NCBI RefSeq assembly: GCF_019249295.1
Contig: NZ_JAESDH010000014.1
Span: 62,001 to 126,000 of the forward strand
Origin: Alteromonas antoniana
GTDB lineage: Bacteria > Pseudomonadota > Gammaproteobacteria > Enterobacterales > Alteromonadaceae
Reading direction: 5' to 3'
DNA length: 64,000 bases
Each line of letters starts with the position of its first letter. The stretch's first letter is position 1. Below the pieces are notes generated by a model that was given only the letters and a program-made list of their open reading frames with translations, ran no database searches and was not told the DNA's origin. The position numbers were made by a program, and so were the translations under genes. Positions 1-9,056 of this stretch are shown piece by piece.

Positions 1-1
1 G

Positions 2-556
2 CCTGCGGGCAGCGGTAAAACCTTACTGGCACTGGCGGCGGCCCTGGAAATGGTGGTAGAGCGAAACATGTACGATAAAATTATCGTGACACGCAGTACG
101 CCTGAAATTGCCGAGTCAATTGGTTTCCTGCCAGGCACCGAAGAGGAAAAAATGCTGCCATGGCTGGCGGCGATTACCGATTCGCTGGAAGTGCTGCACA
201 AGCATGATGAGAACACGAAAGGCTCGATGAGCTATATCATGGAAAAGGCCAATATCCAGTATAAATCGGTTAACTTTATGCGCGGTCGCAGCATTCAGAA
301 TGCCATTGTGATCCTCGATGAGTCGCAGAACCTGACCGCATCTCAGCTGAAAACGATCATCACCCGCTGTGGTGAAGGAACCAAGCTGATTGTTGGTGGT
401 AACCTTGCACAAATTGACAGTAATTACCTAAGTGCCGTTACCTCAGGTCTGACGTATCTGGTGGAGAAGTTTAAGGACTTTTCTGGCAGTGCGACCATCA
501 ATCTGGACGGCGTAGTGCGCTCAAGGCTGGCAGAGTTTGCCGAAGAGCAGCTATAA
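2..556 (+). CDS. PhoH-family ATPase, C-terminal part (5' end outside window)
   Basis: The reading frame is open from the first bases and begins inside a Walker A P-loop (PAGSGKT), so the N-terminus lies outside the window. The rest is a PhoH-type ATPase core: conserved RSTPEIAESIGFLPG follows the P-loop, a Walker B-like stretch (IVILDESQN) lies in the middle, and SQLKTIITRCGEGTK and LIVGGNLAQID follow. Family members are cytoplasmic P-loop NTPases, often fused to an N-terminal PIN ribonuclease domain (YlaK type) and linked to RNA metabolism. Whether a PIN domain is present cannot be seen. The ORF ends 35 bases before a strong terminator, so it is the last gene of its unit. Family assignment is secure; biochemical role is inferred. 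Confidence 0.88.
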   Translation, partial: PAGSGKTLLALAAALEMVVERNMYDKIIVTRSTPEIAESIGFLPGTEEEKMLPWLAAITDSLEVLHKHDENTKGSMSYIMEKANIQYKSVNFMRGRSIQNAIVILDESQNLTASQLKTIITRCGEGTKLIVGGNLAQIDSNYLSAVTSGLTYLVEKFKDFSGSATINLDGVVRSRLAEFAEEQL

Positions 557-591
557 CCGCAATTAAGAAACCGTACAGGCAATGTGAAAAG

Positions 592-617
592 CGCCGCGAT
601 AGTCGCGGCGTTTTTTG
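592..617 (+). terminator. Rho-independent terminator of the PhoH gene
   Basis: An 8-bp perfect GC stem (CGCCGCGA / TCGCGGCG, loop TAG) is followed directly by a run of T. It sits 35 bases after the PhoH stop codon. Confidence 0.9.
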
Positions 618-704
618 TTTTTAATATAGCAATTCCTTTTTTCTCTGAGCTGAGCACACATTAATACCGGTTGGTATTCCACTACCTATTCTGAAAGGTA
701 ACCG

Positions 705-1676
705 TTACTGAATTGTTTCAAGTGTATAACGGCGGTTGGCGATTGCCATCGTGGTATCGGGTGACACCTTACCAAAGGGCAGTAACGCCGGCCCTGTGGG
801 GTCAAACATCACGTAGGTTATGCCGTTTTGCTTTATGGTTTTGTCGCCTGCTCGTGGCGGCAGAGCGATCCCCAGAAGCGCATGTTCTTCCAGCAGTACC
901 AGCACCATCGGAGTAGAAGGCAAAAAGGCGCGCACAATTGAGGCGGTCAGCACCGCTTTGCTGTCACAGTCACCTTTGTTCTGGGACAACAGCGTAAATG
1001 GCGGTGAGAAACCGGAACCATGACTTTCAGAGCGATCTTCTAGGGTATTGTAGGGAATATTCTGCACCCAGCCGAGCAACAGGTTCATGTAATGGCGGGC
1101 GTCTGAATTCTGTTGCAGTTGCTCATAAAACGCCTGCGATAAGGGAATTAGCGCCATGGTGCTTTCACGAATGTAGCGTACGTGGTCAGGCTTGATCGCT
1201 TCCTGATTCAGCGGTGTCAGGTATTCTGTATAGTAATGCTTATCAAGATAGTCGTTAAAGGCGGTGTTTTTTGCACTGCTTAACTGTTCCTGGACATCCG
1301 CAATAATAGCATCACTGGCAGCGCGCACACCTACCTGAATTTCATCGCCGCGCTGCTGAACATTAACGCGCGCAACCCTCGGGTCGATATCCCGGGCAGC
1401 TTTGGTCATCTCTACAGCTACGTAGCGCTGAGCAATGTCCGGGCGGTAGCTGGTTTGCTGAAGCGGAATATCCTGTAGCGCTTCTCGTTCTAGCGCAAAC
1501 TGAATGGCCTGCTGCTCTCCCTGTTCATCCAGCCAGACGTATTCAAACTGATACTGCGTGTCAGTATTAAGTCGTTTGAACAGGCGTTGCTGGGCCGCTG
1601 TCGTAAAAGACAGCATCAGCGCACTCGTGGCAAGTAGCCCCAGGTGCAACAGGCGGGGAGAAATCCAACGTTGCAT
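705..1676 (-). CDS. Secreted transglutaminase-like protein
   Basis: A 323-residue protein with an N-terminal hydrophobic segment (LLHLGLLATSALMLSFTTAA) that looks like a signal peptide or membrane anchor. The C-terminal third carries a transglutaminase-like Cys-His-Asp arrangement: Cys in KGDCDSK (about residue 235), His in EEHALLG (about 264) and Asp in FDPTG (about 291). Such domains act as cysteine peptidases, transferases or structural modules. The preceding 200 residues have no motif I recognise. The gene is convergent with phoH and stands apart from cysG by 110 bases. Substrate unknown; the fold call is good, the activity is inferred from the retained triad. Confidence 0.7.
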   Translation of the reverse strand: MQRWISPRLLHLGLLATSALMLSFTTAAQQRLFKRLNTDTQYQFEYVWLDEQGEQQAIQFALEREALQDIPLQQTSYRPDIAQRYVAVEMTKAARDIDPRVARVNVQQRGDEIQVGVRAASDAIIADVQEQLSSAKNTAFNDYLDKHYYTEYLTPLNQEAIKPDHVRYIRESTMALIPLSQAFYEQLQQNSDARHYMNLLLGWVQNIPYNTLEDRSESHGSGFSPPFTLLSQNKGDCDSKAVLTASIVRAFLPSTPMVLVLLEEHALLGIALPPRAGDKTIKQNGITYVMFDPTGPALLPFGKVSPDTTMAIANRRYTLETIQ

Positions 1677-1786
1677 AGCCTCATTATGGATAGACTATGG
1701 GAAAGTACAAGTTTTTGTCGTACGCACCGTCTCGGCGCGCTATGGCGAAGAGTACACCTGCGCCAGCAAGGCCGCTAAAGCGCGGA

Positions 1787-3184
1787 CTATTCGGTAGTGG
1801 TCGTCGTGAACCAGTCCAGCGATGGGTGCAAGGTGACAACACCGCCAACAATAATCAGGGTAGGAGGTTGTAACTCAGCCACTTCCTGCTTTCCACATAT
1901 TGTAGCAAGCGTGCCGGTGACAACGCGCTGATTCTGAAGGGTAGCGGATTGCACCAGTGCGATCGGGGTGTGTTCGGACAATCCGTGCTCAATAAGCTTT
2001 TGGCAGATAATCGGCAGGCCGGTAAGCCCCATGTAAAAAACCAGCGTTTGTTCAGGTTGCGCCAGCGAATCCCATTTCAGGTTGATCGTATTGTCTTTGA
2101 GATGCCCCGTGGTAAACACAACCGACTGTGCGTGATCGCGGTGTGTCAGCGGGATCCCTGCATAACTTGCTGCGCCACTGGCTGCAGTAATACCCGGAAC
2201 AACCTGAAAGCCAATACCGGCGTCTATCAGTGTTTGGATCTCTTCACCACCACGGCCGAAAATAAAGGGGTCGCCGCCTTTTAATCGCACCACCCGGTTC
2301 CCTTTCTTCGCTTCGCGAACCATCAGCGCGTTTATTTCCTCTTGCGGAAGGGTATGGTTGCTGCGTGCTTTACCGACATACACTTTTTCCGCGTCGCGGC
2401 GAACCAGCTCGAGTATTTGCGGTGACACTAAGCGGTCATAAACTACGACATCTGCTTTTTGCATAAGGCGGAGTGCTCGGAAGGTTAACAGATCCGGATC
2501 ACCTGGCCCGGCACCCACCAGATATACCTGGCCTTCCGGCTTGTTGTTCTCCGCCGCAGCCTGTAGTGCAATTTCAAAGGCATTGTCGGCTTTATCTTCC
2601 TGACCTTTTTCCACCAGTTCAGCAATATCGCCATCCAGCACATCCTCCCAGAAGTAACGTCGGGCGGTGACACCGGACAGCGTCTGTTTTACTTTCTCCC
2701 GGAATTTTTCTGAAAACGCGCCCAGCCGGCTTAGGTTAGCCGGTAATACCGTTTCCAGTTTTTGTCGCAGGTAGCGAAGCAAAACGGGAGCAACACCGCC
2801 GCTGCTCATCGCGACAATGATAGGTGAACGATCCACAATCGAAGGAGTAATGAACTGGCAAAGCGGTGTGTTATCTACCACGTTTACCAGGACTTTCTGT
2901 GCTCTGGCCAGATCGTGAACGTGTTGATTTACTGCATTATCATCGGTGGCCACAAATACCATATCCTGCTGATGCAAATCGGTATCGATGAATTTACGCT
3001 CGATAAGCGTGACGTTAGGATCTTCCGACAGCTGCTTTACCGTGTCGCACACCCACGGTGCCACCACCGTGACGGTCGCAGGGGTTTTCATGATCAACTC
3101 AAGCTTGCGCGCAGCCACTTCACCGGCACCTACAATCAGGCAACGAAGGTTTTTGGCATCAAGAAAGAGTGGAAAGTAGTCCAT
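1787..3184 (-). CDS. cysG: Siroheme synthase (multifunctional CysG)
   Basis: A 465-residue fusion enzyme making siroheme, the cofactor of sulfite and nitrite reductases. The N-terminal half (about 1-150) is the precorrin-2 dehydrogenase/sirohydrochlorin ferrochelatase with an NAD-binding motif (LIVGAGEVAARK). A dimerisation segment follows. The C-terminal half (from about 216) is uroporphyrinogen-III C-methyltransferase with the motifs GAGPGDPDLLT, VVYDRLVS, RLKGGDPFIFGRGGEE and VPGITAASG. Length and domain order match the enterobacterial enzyme. No sulfate-assimilation genes are adjacent. A strong hairpin lies about 20 bases upstream of the start, between this gene and deaD. Confidence 0.95.
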   Translation of the reverse strand: MDYFPLFLDAKNLRCLIVGAGEVAARKLELIMKTPATVTVVAPWVCDTVKQLSEDPNVTLIERKFIDTDLHQQDMVFVATDDNAVNQHVHDLARAQKVLVNVVDNTPLCQFITPSIVDRSPIIVAMSSGGVAPVLLRYLRQKLETVLPANLSRLGAFSEKFREKVKQTLSGVTARRYFWEDVLDGDIAELVEKGQEDKADNAFEIALQAAAENNKPEGQVYLVGAGPGDPDLLTFRALRLMQKADVVVYDRLVSPQILELVRRDAEKVYVGKARSNHTLPQEEINALMVREAKKGNRVVRLKGGDPFIFGRGGEEIQTLIDAGIGFQVVPGITAASGAASYAGIPLTHRDHAQSVVFTTGHLKDNTINLKWDSLAQPEQTLVFYMGLTGLPIICQKLIEHGLSEHTPIALVQSATLQNQRVVTGTLATICGKQEVAELQPPTLIIVGGVVTLHPSLDWFTTTTTE

Positions 3185-3203
3185 GAGATCAACGTGCTAA
3201 AAC

Positions 3204-3233
3204 AAGAATTGGCGCTATTTTGCGCCAATTCTT
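3204..3233 (-). terminator. Perfect 12-bp hairpin between deaD and cysG
   Basis: AAGAATTGGCGC and its exact complement flank a 6-base loop. On the minus strand it lies about 70 bases downstream of the deaD stop and is followed by TTGTTTTAGC, a modest U-tract. It therefore most likely terminates deaD transcription, but because it is only about 20 bases before the cysG start it could also attenuate read-through into cysG. Confidence 0.6.
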
Positions 3234-3301
3234 ATAAGTTAAAAAACAATTTATCGCGCCAAGTTATTTTAAAAAGTTATAACGAGACGGCGGAGTCGTT
3301 G

Positions 3302-5056
3302 TTATGAGCGTTTCTTACGCGCGCCCTTATTTCCGTCTCGACTTCCGTCCCGGCTGTCGCGGCGTTTCGGCGGCGTGTCTGACCATTCACGAATGTTCAG
3401 ACGCTGACCGGCAACGCGGGTGCCGGTTAACAGGTCGCGTGTTTCACCTGGCATACCGGCAGGTAAATCGACGGTACTGAAATTATCGTAAATTTCGATA
3501 GCACCAATGTTCTTTGAACTGATATTTGCCTCGTTAGCAATGGCGCCAACAATGTTACCTGGTTTCGCACCATGCGCATGACCTACCTCGATACGGTAGC
3601 GTTGCATACCTTCTTCAGGACGGCGCTGCGTGCGCGGGCCCTTACCTTTACGGTCGCCGCGTTCGCCACGGTCACGTCCCTGACTGCCACGCTCTTTATC
3701 GCGTGGTGGCTTGCTGTTTAGGTCCGGTCTGTCGCCTTCTTTAAGCAACAGAGGTTCATCACCCTGTGCAACTTTAATCAGGGCGGCAATCAGTACTTCC
3801 GGTGACGCTTCAGACTCACTTTGAATCATGTCCACAATTGGCATCAGTGATTCGAGGTTGTCGTCTTTGGTGGCTTCCAGTACAGATTGTTTGAATCGCG
3901 TCAGACGGGTTTCATTTAGCTCGCTGATAGACGGGATCGGCATCTGCTCGATAGTCTGACGTGTGGTTTTCTCAATAGCAAAAAGCAAACGTTTTTCGCG
4001 GTGTGAGATAAACAGAATCGCGTCGCCGCTTCTTCCTGCACGACCGGTCCGGCCGATACGGTGAACATAAGACTCGGTATCGTATGGAATATCGAAGTTA
4101 ATCACGTGACTAACGCGCTCAACATCCAGGCCGCGGGCTACAACATCGGTGGCAACCAGAATATCGATTTTGCCCTGCTTCAGTTTATCTACGGTACGCT
4201 CACGCGCAGACTGCGGAATATCCCCGTTCAGAGGTTCAACATCAAAACCACGTGCGGCCAGCTTTTCAGCCAGCTCAACGGTCGCCGTTTTGGTGCGCAC
4301 AAAGATGATCATGCCGTCAAACGGTTCCACTTCCATGATGCGGGTAAGTGCTTCCAGTTTGTGGTGCTGGGCAACCTGACAGAAACGCTGGCGAATGGTG
4401 CTTGCCGTGCTGACTTTAGACGCAATTTTTACGTGCTTGGGATCTTTTAAATAACGCTGCGTGATTTTCTTAATCGGTCCGGGCATGGTCGCAGAGAAAA
4501 GCGCAGTCTGACGTTCAGCCGGTGCGTGGCTTAAGATCAGTTCCACGTCATCAATAAAGCCCATTCGAAGCATCTCATCCGCTTCGTCGAGTACCAGAAA
4601 CTTAAGGCCGCTTAAATCCAGCGTTTTACGTTTTATGTGGTCGATAATACGACCAGGTGTGCCGACAACAACCTGGACACCGCGCTTTAACTGGCGAATT
4701 TGGTTGTCATATGACTGGCCACCATACACGGGCAATACTTTAATTTTCTTGCTGAAACTGGCGTATACCTGGAACGCTTCGGCGACCTGAATCGCCAGTT
4801 CACGGGTTGGAGCTAAAACAAGAAGTTGCGGGCTTTTTTCGTCGGCATCAATATTTGCCAGCATTGGCAAGGCAAAAGCGGCTGTTTTGCCGGTACCGGT
4901 TTGTGCCTGACCCAGCAGATCATGACCCTGCAGTAGCAACGGAATGCTTTCTGCCTGAATTGGGGAGGGTTTCTCGTAGCCAACTTTCTCTAAGGCTTGT
5001 AAGATGGGTTCAGGTAGGTTGAGGTCGCTAAATGTCAATTCGACAGTAGTGGTCAT
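3302..5056 (-). CDS. deaD: ATP-dependent DEAD-box RNA helicase DeaD/CsdA
   Basis: A 584-residue DEAD-box RNA helicase of the CsdA type, acting in ribosome assembly and RNA decay, especially in the cold. Motifs in order: Q motif (EKPSPIQAESIP), AQTGTGKT (about residue 51), PTRELA, GTPGR, VLDEADEML, SAT, and HRIGRTGRAGR in motif VI. A charged linker rich in Arg, Gly and Asp follows, then a DbpA-type RNA-binding domain (RYRIEVGHAHGAKPGNIVGAIANE region onward) and a basic tail. I place the start at the ATG encoding MTTTVEL, with AGGA about 8 bases upstream. The longer in-frame extension (to 5185) would add 43 unconserved residues and overlap the likely promoter. Confidence 0.93.
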   Translation of the reverse strand: MTTTVELTFSDLNLPEPILQALEKVGYEKPSPIQAESIPLLLQGHDLLGQAQTGTGKTAAFALPMLANIDADEKSPQLLVLAPTRELAIQVAEAFQVYASFSKKIKVLPVYGGQSYDNQIRQLKRGVQVVVGTPGRIIDHIKRKTLDLSGLKFLVLDEADEMLRMGFIDDVELILSHAPAERQTALFSATMPGPIKKITQRYLKDPKHVKIASKVSTASTIRQRFCQVAQHHKLEALTRIMEVEPFDGMIIFVRTKTATVELAEKLAARGFDVEPLNGDIPQSARERTVDKLKQGKIDILVATDVVARGLDVERVSHVINFDIPYDTESYVHRIGRTGRAGRSGDAILFISHREKRLLFAIEKTTRQTIEQMPIPSISELNETRLTRFKQSVLEATKDDNLESLMPIVDMIQSESEASPEVLIAALIKVAQGDEPLLLKEGDRPDLNSKPPRDKERGSQGRDRGERGDRKGKGPRTQRRPEEGMQRYRIEVGHAHGAKPGNIVGAIANEANISSKNIGAIEIYDNFSTVDLPAGMPGETRDLLTGTRVAGQRLNIREWSDTPPKRRDSRDGSRDGNKGARKKRS

Positions 5057-5213
5057 TAAGGGTCCTGGTGCTAAGGCGGGCGCTGCGTCGGGATGACTTG
5101 CCGGCAAAGGTTGCAAAACCTGTATTATATTAGAATAACGGACGAGTTGCCATGCAATGTTGCATACTCTCTCCAAAGGGAACAAGAATTATAATTATTA
5201 GTAGGTGTACAGG
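5057..5213. promoter_or_regulatory. Divergent control region between deaD and prsT
   Basis: A 157-base region between two divergent genes. A TATAAT hexamer reads on the minus strand at 5124-5129 (towards deaD, giving a leader of roughly 60 bases). A second TATAAT reads on the plus strand at 5190-5195 but sits very close to the prsT start. Neither has a convincing TTGACA at normal spacing. A GGTG-type ribosome site (5204-5207) precedes the prsT ATG at 5214. Confidence 0.4.
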
Positions 5214-7985
5214 ATGAATAAAACAGGCTTCATGAGACGGTCTTTGCTCTCGGCAACACTGGCCGCATGCGTAATCACTGGCCTTACCGGTTGCAGCGAA
5301 AAAACGGTGGAAGAACACCTTCAGGCAGCCAAAGCCCATATCGACGCTGAAGATACTCAGGCTGCCGTCATCGAATATAAAAATGCCATTCAGCTTGACC
5401 CTAAGGCTGCGCAGCCACGATTTGAGCTGGGTAAGCTTTATCTGACACAGGGCGATTATGCCGGTGCAGAAAAGGAGCTGAACCGGGCGATGGATCTTGG
5501 GCAGCCGGCGTCAGACGTTATTCCGTTGCTGTCTCAGGCCTACCAGCGAACCGGCGCGGAAAATGCCCTTGCTGATGTTGATCATAAAACCGCCGGGCTT
5601 TCCGCGGTTGAAAAAGCCGAAGTGGGATTTTATAAACTTCAGGCACTGATGCAGCTGGAAAAAAACGAAGAAGCTGAAGCCTTACTGGAAGAGCTGTCTG
5701 GGCTGGATACGGCCTCGGTGTATAAAGGTCTTATTGACACCTATTCATCCATTATCCAGAAAGATTATGAAACCGCCCTGACCCAAACTCAGGCGTTACG
5801 AGAGCAGGCCCCGTCGAACAAAGATGTGCTGATGCAGCTGTCGAGACTTTATCTGATACTTCAGCAACCCGAAGAAGCGGTTGAGGTTTATCAGGCCTAT
5901 ATCGACCGTTATCCGTCTGATATCACCAGCCGCTTTGCACTGATTTCATTATTGATTGAGCTTAGACAGCTCGACGCCGCGAAGCCTCACGTAGATGAAC
6001 TGCTGAAAATTAATGACGATCACGGACTACTGAATCAGTACAAAGGCATTATCGCTTCTTCTGAGGGCGATTACGAAACCGCGCTGATGCGCCTGGAAAA
6101 AGCGATTCAGAACGGTCGTAACGATCCGGTTGTACGTCTCATCGCCGGATTCAGCGCCTATCAAATGCAGGACTTTGATGCCGCCAGCCGCCACCTGACG
6201 ATGATTGCATCGCAACTGCCGGACAATCATCCGGGGCTGAGAATGCTTGCTGACAGCCTGCTCCAGCAAGGAGAGAGTGAAGATGCTACCGCCATACTGG
6301 ACCGCGTTGAGGGTGGCATGCAGGAAGACGCAGCATTGTTCTCTAAAGCCGGCTTCCAACTGCTTCGAGAAGGCAATATCGTCGATGCGCAGAAAATGGT
6401 CGACCGTACTGAGACGGTCAGCACAACGTCTGACGATTTAGCGCGTCTGGGCATATTGCAGTTATCGTTAAATAACGTAAGTGGGTTGGTGAATCTGGAA
6501 GCGGCAGTAGAAAAAGCGCCGGAATCCGTCGCTACTCAGCGCACACTGATGACAGCCTATATTGCCACCGGCGAGCTGGAGAAAGCCCGTGCACTGGCGG
6601 AGCAAATCAGGGAAGCCAAGCCAGAAACCGTGCTTCCCTATGTTTACCTTGCCGATATCAGCTTGCTTGAGGGTAACCTTGAGCAGTCACAAAGCTACCT
6701 TTCACAAGCCAAAAGTGTCGACGCAAGCGCACCAACAGTGAGGATGCTGGAGGCGCGGTATGCGCTGGCCAACGATAATCAGGAAAATGCAGTTAGCGTG
6801 CTCAATGCGCTTATTGAAGACACACCTGACAACGTGGAAGCCATCACGCTGCTGTACTCCATTAAAAAGGAGAACGGCGGAGAGTCTGTGGTGCGTCACG
6901 TTGAACAGCGGTTGAAAGCCCGCCCTGGTAACCTGGCAATGCGCATACTATTGTCGCGGATGTATTTTGCAAACGACAAGCTGGACAGCGCACTGGCAAC
7001 CTTAAGCGAAGTGAAGCCAGATAAAAATACACCAATGACGTACTGGAACCTTAAAGGTCAGGCTTTGGTGAAAAGTAATGATGTAAAAGAGGCAACTGCG
7101 CATTTCAGCCAATGGCTGGAGCTTTACCCGCAGGACAAAAACGCCGCATTGGGGATGCTTCTCATCCTGGATGTTCAGAATAAGTTTGCTGATGCGATTT
7201 CACTAACCGAGGCGTTTCTGAACAAACGTCCCGATTCGCAAATTCGGGTGTTGAAGGCTTATTTTCACGCCATGAACAGAGAGCCGCAGAAAGCCCGGAA
7301 CATTATTGAACCGTTGCCTGACAATGTGAAGTCACTGCCGTTTGTACGCGGCATTCTCGGTCGAGTATTGGTACTGGAAAATAAACCTGCGGAAGCCATT
7401 CCGCATATACAAGCAGCCTATGAGGCGAAACCAAACGAGCAAAACGCTCTGTTACTGGGCACTGCTCACGAGCTTGCGGGGCAGGGTGAGGAGGCGTTGG
7501 AGTTTTTACAACTGCATGCTAACGCCGAACCGCAGGACATCCGCGTGTATATGCTGTATGCCGAGCGTCTTATTCCCCACGACAGGAATAAAGCGAAGCT
7601 GGCTTACGAGCATGTGCTGGAACTTGTGCCGGATAACTACGTGGTTTTGAATAATCTTGCGTATATCTACTTTGAAGAAGGTAATCTGGAAAAAGCTGAA
7701 CCGCTGGCAGCCCGTGCTGTTGAGCAGCAGCCCAGAAATCCGGACATCGTGGACACGCTTGCGCAAATCGAAATGAGCCTCGGGAAAACACAAAAAGCAT
7801 TGTCGCTGTATGAAGGGATTGCCAATGAGCGTATTCGCTCTGATGATGTTTTTCTTAATTACGTCGAGGCACTGCTGTTGACGGATAAGACTGCGCTGGC
7901 GAAACGCAAGCTGGAAGACCGTACATTAACGTCGCAGGCAGCAATCTCACGTCTGGAAGAGATGAAGCAGACGTTCGGGCTCTGA
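5214..7985 (+). CDS. prsT: PEP-CTERM system TPR-repeat lipoprotein PrsT
   Basis: A 923-residue lipoprotein: basic N-terminus, hydrophobic core and lipobox LTGC, then tandem TPR repeats along the whole length (for example AVIEYKNAIQLDPKAAQPRF, and near the end VLELVPDNYVVLNNLAYIYF). Length and architecture match PrsT, a protein found in genomes with the PEP-CTERM/exosortase sorting system and often encoded near exosortase and exopolysaccharide genes. I start it at ATG 5214 rather than GTG 5205 because the signal peptide and ribosome site fit better. It stands alone here, divergent from deaD. Two PEP-CTERM-type proteins occur in the window (28.0 and 57.4 kb). Its mechanism is not established; a scaffold role in export or sorting is inferred. 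Confidence 0.85.
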   Translation: MNKTGFMRRSLLSATLAACVITGLTGCSEKTVEEHLQAAKAHIDAEDTQAAVIEYKNAIQLDPKAAQPRFELGKLYLTQGDYAGAEKELNRAMDLGQPASDVIPLLSQAYQRTGAENALADVDHKTAGLSAVEKAEVGFYKLQALMQLEKNEEAEALLEELSGLDTASVYKGLIDTYSSIIQKDYETALTQTQALREQAPSNKDVLMQLSRLYLILQQPEEAVEVYQAYIDRYPSDITSRFALISLLIELRQLDAAKPHVDELLKINDDHGLLNQYKGIIASSEGDYETALMRLEKAIQNGRNDPVVRLIAGFSAYQMQDFDAASRHLTMIASQLPDNHPGLRMLADSLLQQGESEDATAILDRVEGGMQEDAALFSKAGFQLLREGNIVDAQKMVDRTETVSTTSDDLARLGILQLSLNNVSGLVNLEAAVEKAPESVATQRTLMTAYIATGELEKARALAEQIREAKPETVLPYVYLADISLLEGNLEQSQSYLSQAKSVDASAPTVRMLEARYALANDNQENAVSVLNALIEDTPDNVEAITLLYSIKKENGGESVVRHVEQRLKARPGNLAMRILLSRMYFANDKLDSALATLSEVKPDKNTPMTYWNLKGQALVKSNDVKEATAHFSQWLELYPQDKNAALGMLLILDVQNKFADAISLTEAFLNKRPDSQIRVLKAYFHAMNREPQKARNIIEPLPDNVKSLPFVRGILGRVLVLENKPAEAIPHIQAAYEAKPNEQNALLLGTAHELAGQGEEALEFLQLHANAEPQDIRVYMLYAERLIPHDRNKAKLAYEHVLELVPDNYVVLNNLAYIYFEEGNLEKAEPLAARAVEQQPRNPDIVDTLAQIEMSLGKTQKALSLYEGIANERIRSDDVFLNYVEALLLTDKTALAKRKLEDRTLTSQAAISRLEEMKQTFGL

Positions 7986-7999
7986 TCCGCTTCAGTCAG

Positions 8000-8035
8000 G
8001 TTAGGGCCACGTGCGTAGCGAACCATGGCCCTGAC
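8000..8035 (+). terminator. Possible terminator hairpin after prsT
   Basis: A 10-bp stem with one G-T pair (GTTAGGGCCA / TGGCCCTGAC) begins 15 bases after the prsT stop. No T-run follows, so Rho-independent termination is doubtful. Confidence 0.35.
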
Positions 8036-8205
8036 AGATGAGGCACGTATTCTTTGTCAGGTGATACGGTAGGATGCCAATTTGGGCAGGTAGTATGTCG
8101 TGGTCTTTAGGTATCAGGCAGATATCCCGGCAATTTTAGCCGTCCACCTGGGTGTTCTTAGTCGTCAGGACGCGCTGCCGGTATACTTAAGGATGAAATA
8201 ATTAG

Positions 8206-8233
8206 AGAAAGGGAGTTGATAACTCCCTTTTTT
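8206..8233. terminator. Bidirectional terminator next to the ion channel gene
   Basis: GGGAGTT / AACTCCC with loop GAT (8211-8227) is followed by TTTTTT on the plus strand and by TTTCTC on the minus strand. It ends just before the channel stop codon at 8235, so it serves the channel gene on the minus strand and can stop read-through from prsT. Confidence 0.75.
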
Positions 8234-8234
8234 C

Positions 8235-9056
8235 TTACTCGTTCTCTTTCCCGCCTTGCTTGATGGTATGCAATTCACGTCGCATAACCCGCAACTCCTC
8301 CATGACATCCTGTAATGTAGGCTCGTTATTTTCTTCCGCCTCTTCTTTTCTGAGCTTCTCGTTTTCCTGCTCCATGACATTGACCACAATACCAATAACC
8401 ATATTTAAAAAGGCAAATGCGGTTAAGAAAATAAAGCTGATATAGAAGAAGGGGCTCAACGGATAGACTTCCATCGTTTCATACATAACATCAGTCCAGT
8501 CTTCAAATGTCATAACTCGGAACAAGGTTAGCAATGAGATGGTGATGTCACCCCACAGCGTCGGGTTGATATTTTCAAACAAGGTGCTGCCTATCGCTGC
8601 GTAAATATAGAAAATAATGAACATCAGCAGCATAACGTAGCCAAGCTGTGGCAGCGCCTTTACCAGCGACACCAGCAACAGCCGCAGCTCCGGGATGATA
8701 GATATCATCCTCAGGACGCGAAATACTCTGACCAGGCGTGCTACCAGCGCCAGCTCGGTATCGTCCGCAGGAATGAGCGAGACAATAACAATGACGGTGT
8801 CGAACCAATTCCAGAAACTCTTGAAGAAATTGCGCTTACGCTTCTCGCCGAGGAAGCGAATGGTAATTTCGGTGAGAAAAAATGCGCTGATAAACCAGTC
8901 GAGAAACAACGTGACGGTGGCGACACCGGCAGGCATATCGTAGGTCTTAGCGCCAACCAGTAATGCAGACGCAATAATGACGACGATAACAAACGTCTCG
9001 AATAATTTGTTCGCTCGAATACGTTCAAATTTTGCTTGAAGAACAGAGGCTTGCAT
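8235..9056 (-). CDS. Voltage-gated cation channel (bacterial NaV-like ion transporter)
   Basis: A 273-residue single-repeat, six-TM voltage-gated channel subunit that should tetramerise in the inner membrane. S1-S3 run from about 20 to 95. S4 has four Arg at three-residue spacing (107, 110, 113, 116), the voltage sensor. S5 follows, then the pore loop with filter TFEDWTD (183-189), S6 (about 203-230) and an acidic C-terminal helix (EQENEKLRKEEAEENNE) that is a likely coiled coil. Well-studied NaChBac-type channels carry TLESW in the filter; this one has Glu185, Asp186 and Asp189, so ion selectivity may differ. Family is secure; the ion carried is not. It stands alone. Confidence 0.88.
   Translation of the reverse strand: MQASVLQAKFERIRANKLFETFVIVVIIASALLVGAKTYDMPAGVATVTLFLDWFISAFFLTEITIRFLGEKRKRNFFKSFWNWFDTVIVIVSLIPADDTELALVARLVRVFRVLRMISIIPELRLLLVSLVKALPQLGYVMLLMFIIFYIYAAIGSTLFENINPTLWGDITISLLTLFRVMTFEDWTDVMYETMEVYPLSPFFYISFIFLTAFAFLNMVIGIVVNVMEQENEKLRKEEAEENNEPTLQDVMEELRVMRRELHTIKQGGKENE

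Noticed and set aside
5057..5185. N-terminal extension of DeaD by 43 residues
   Set aside because: Residues are not helicase-like, overlap the likely promoter, and an ATG with a proper ribosome site gives the standard N-terminus.
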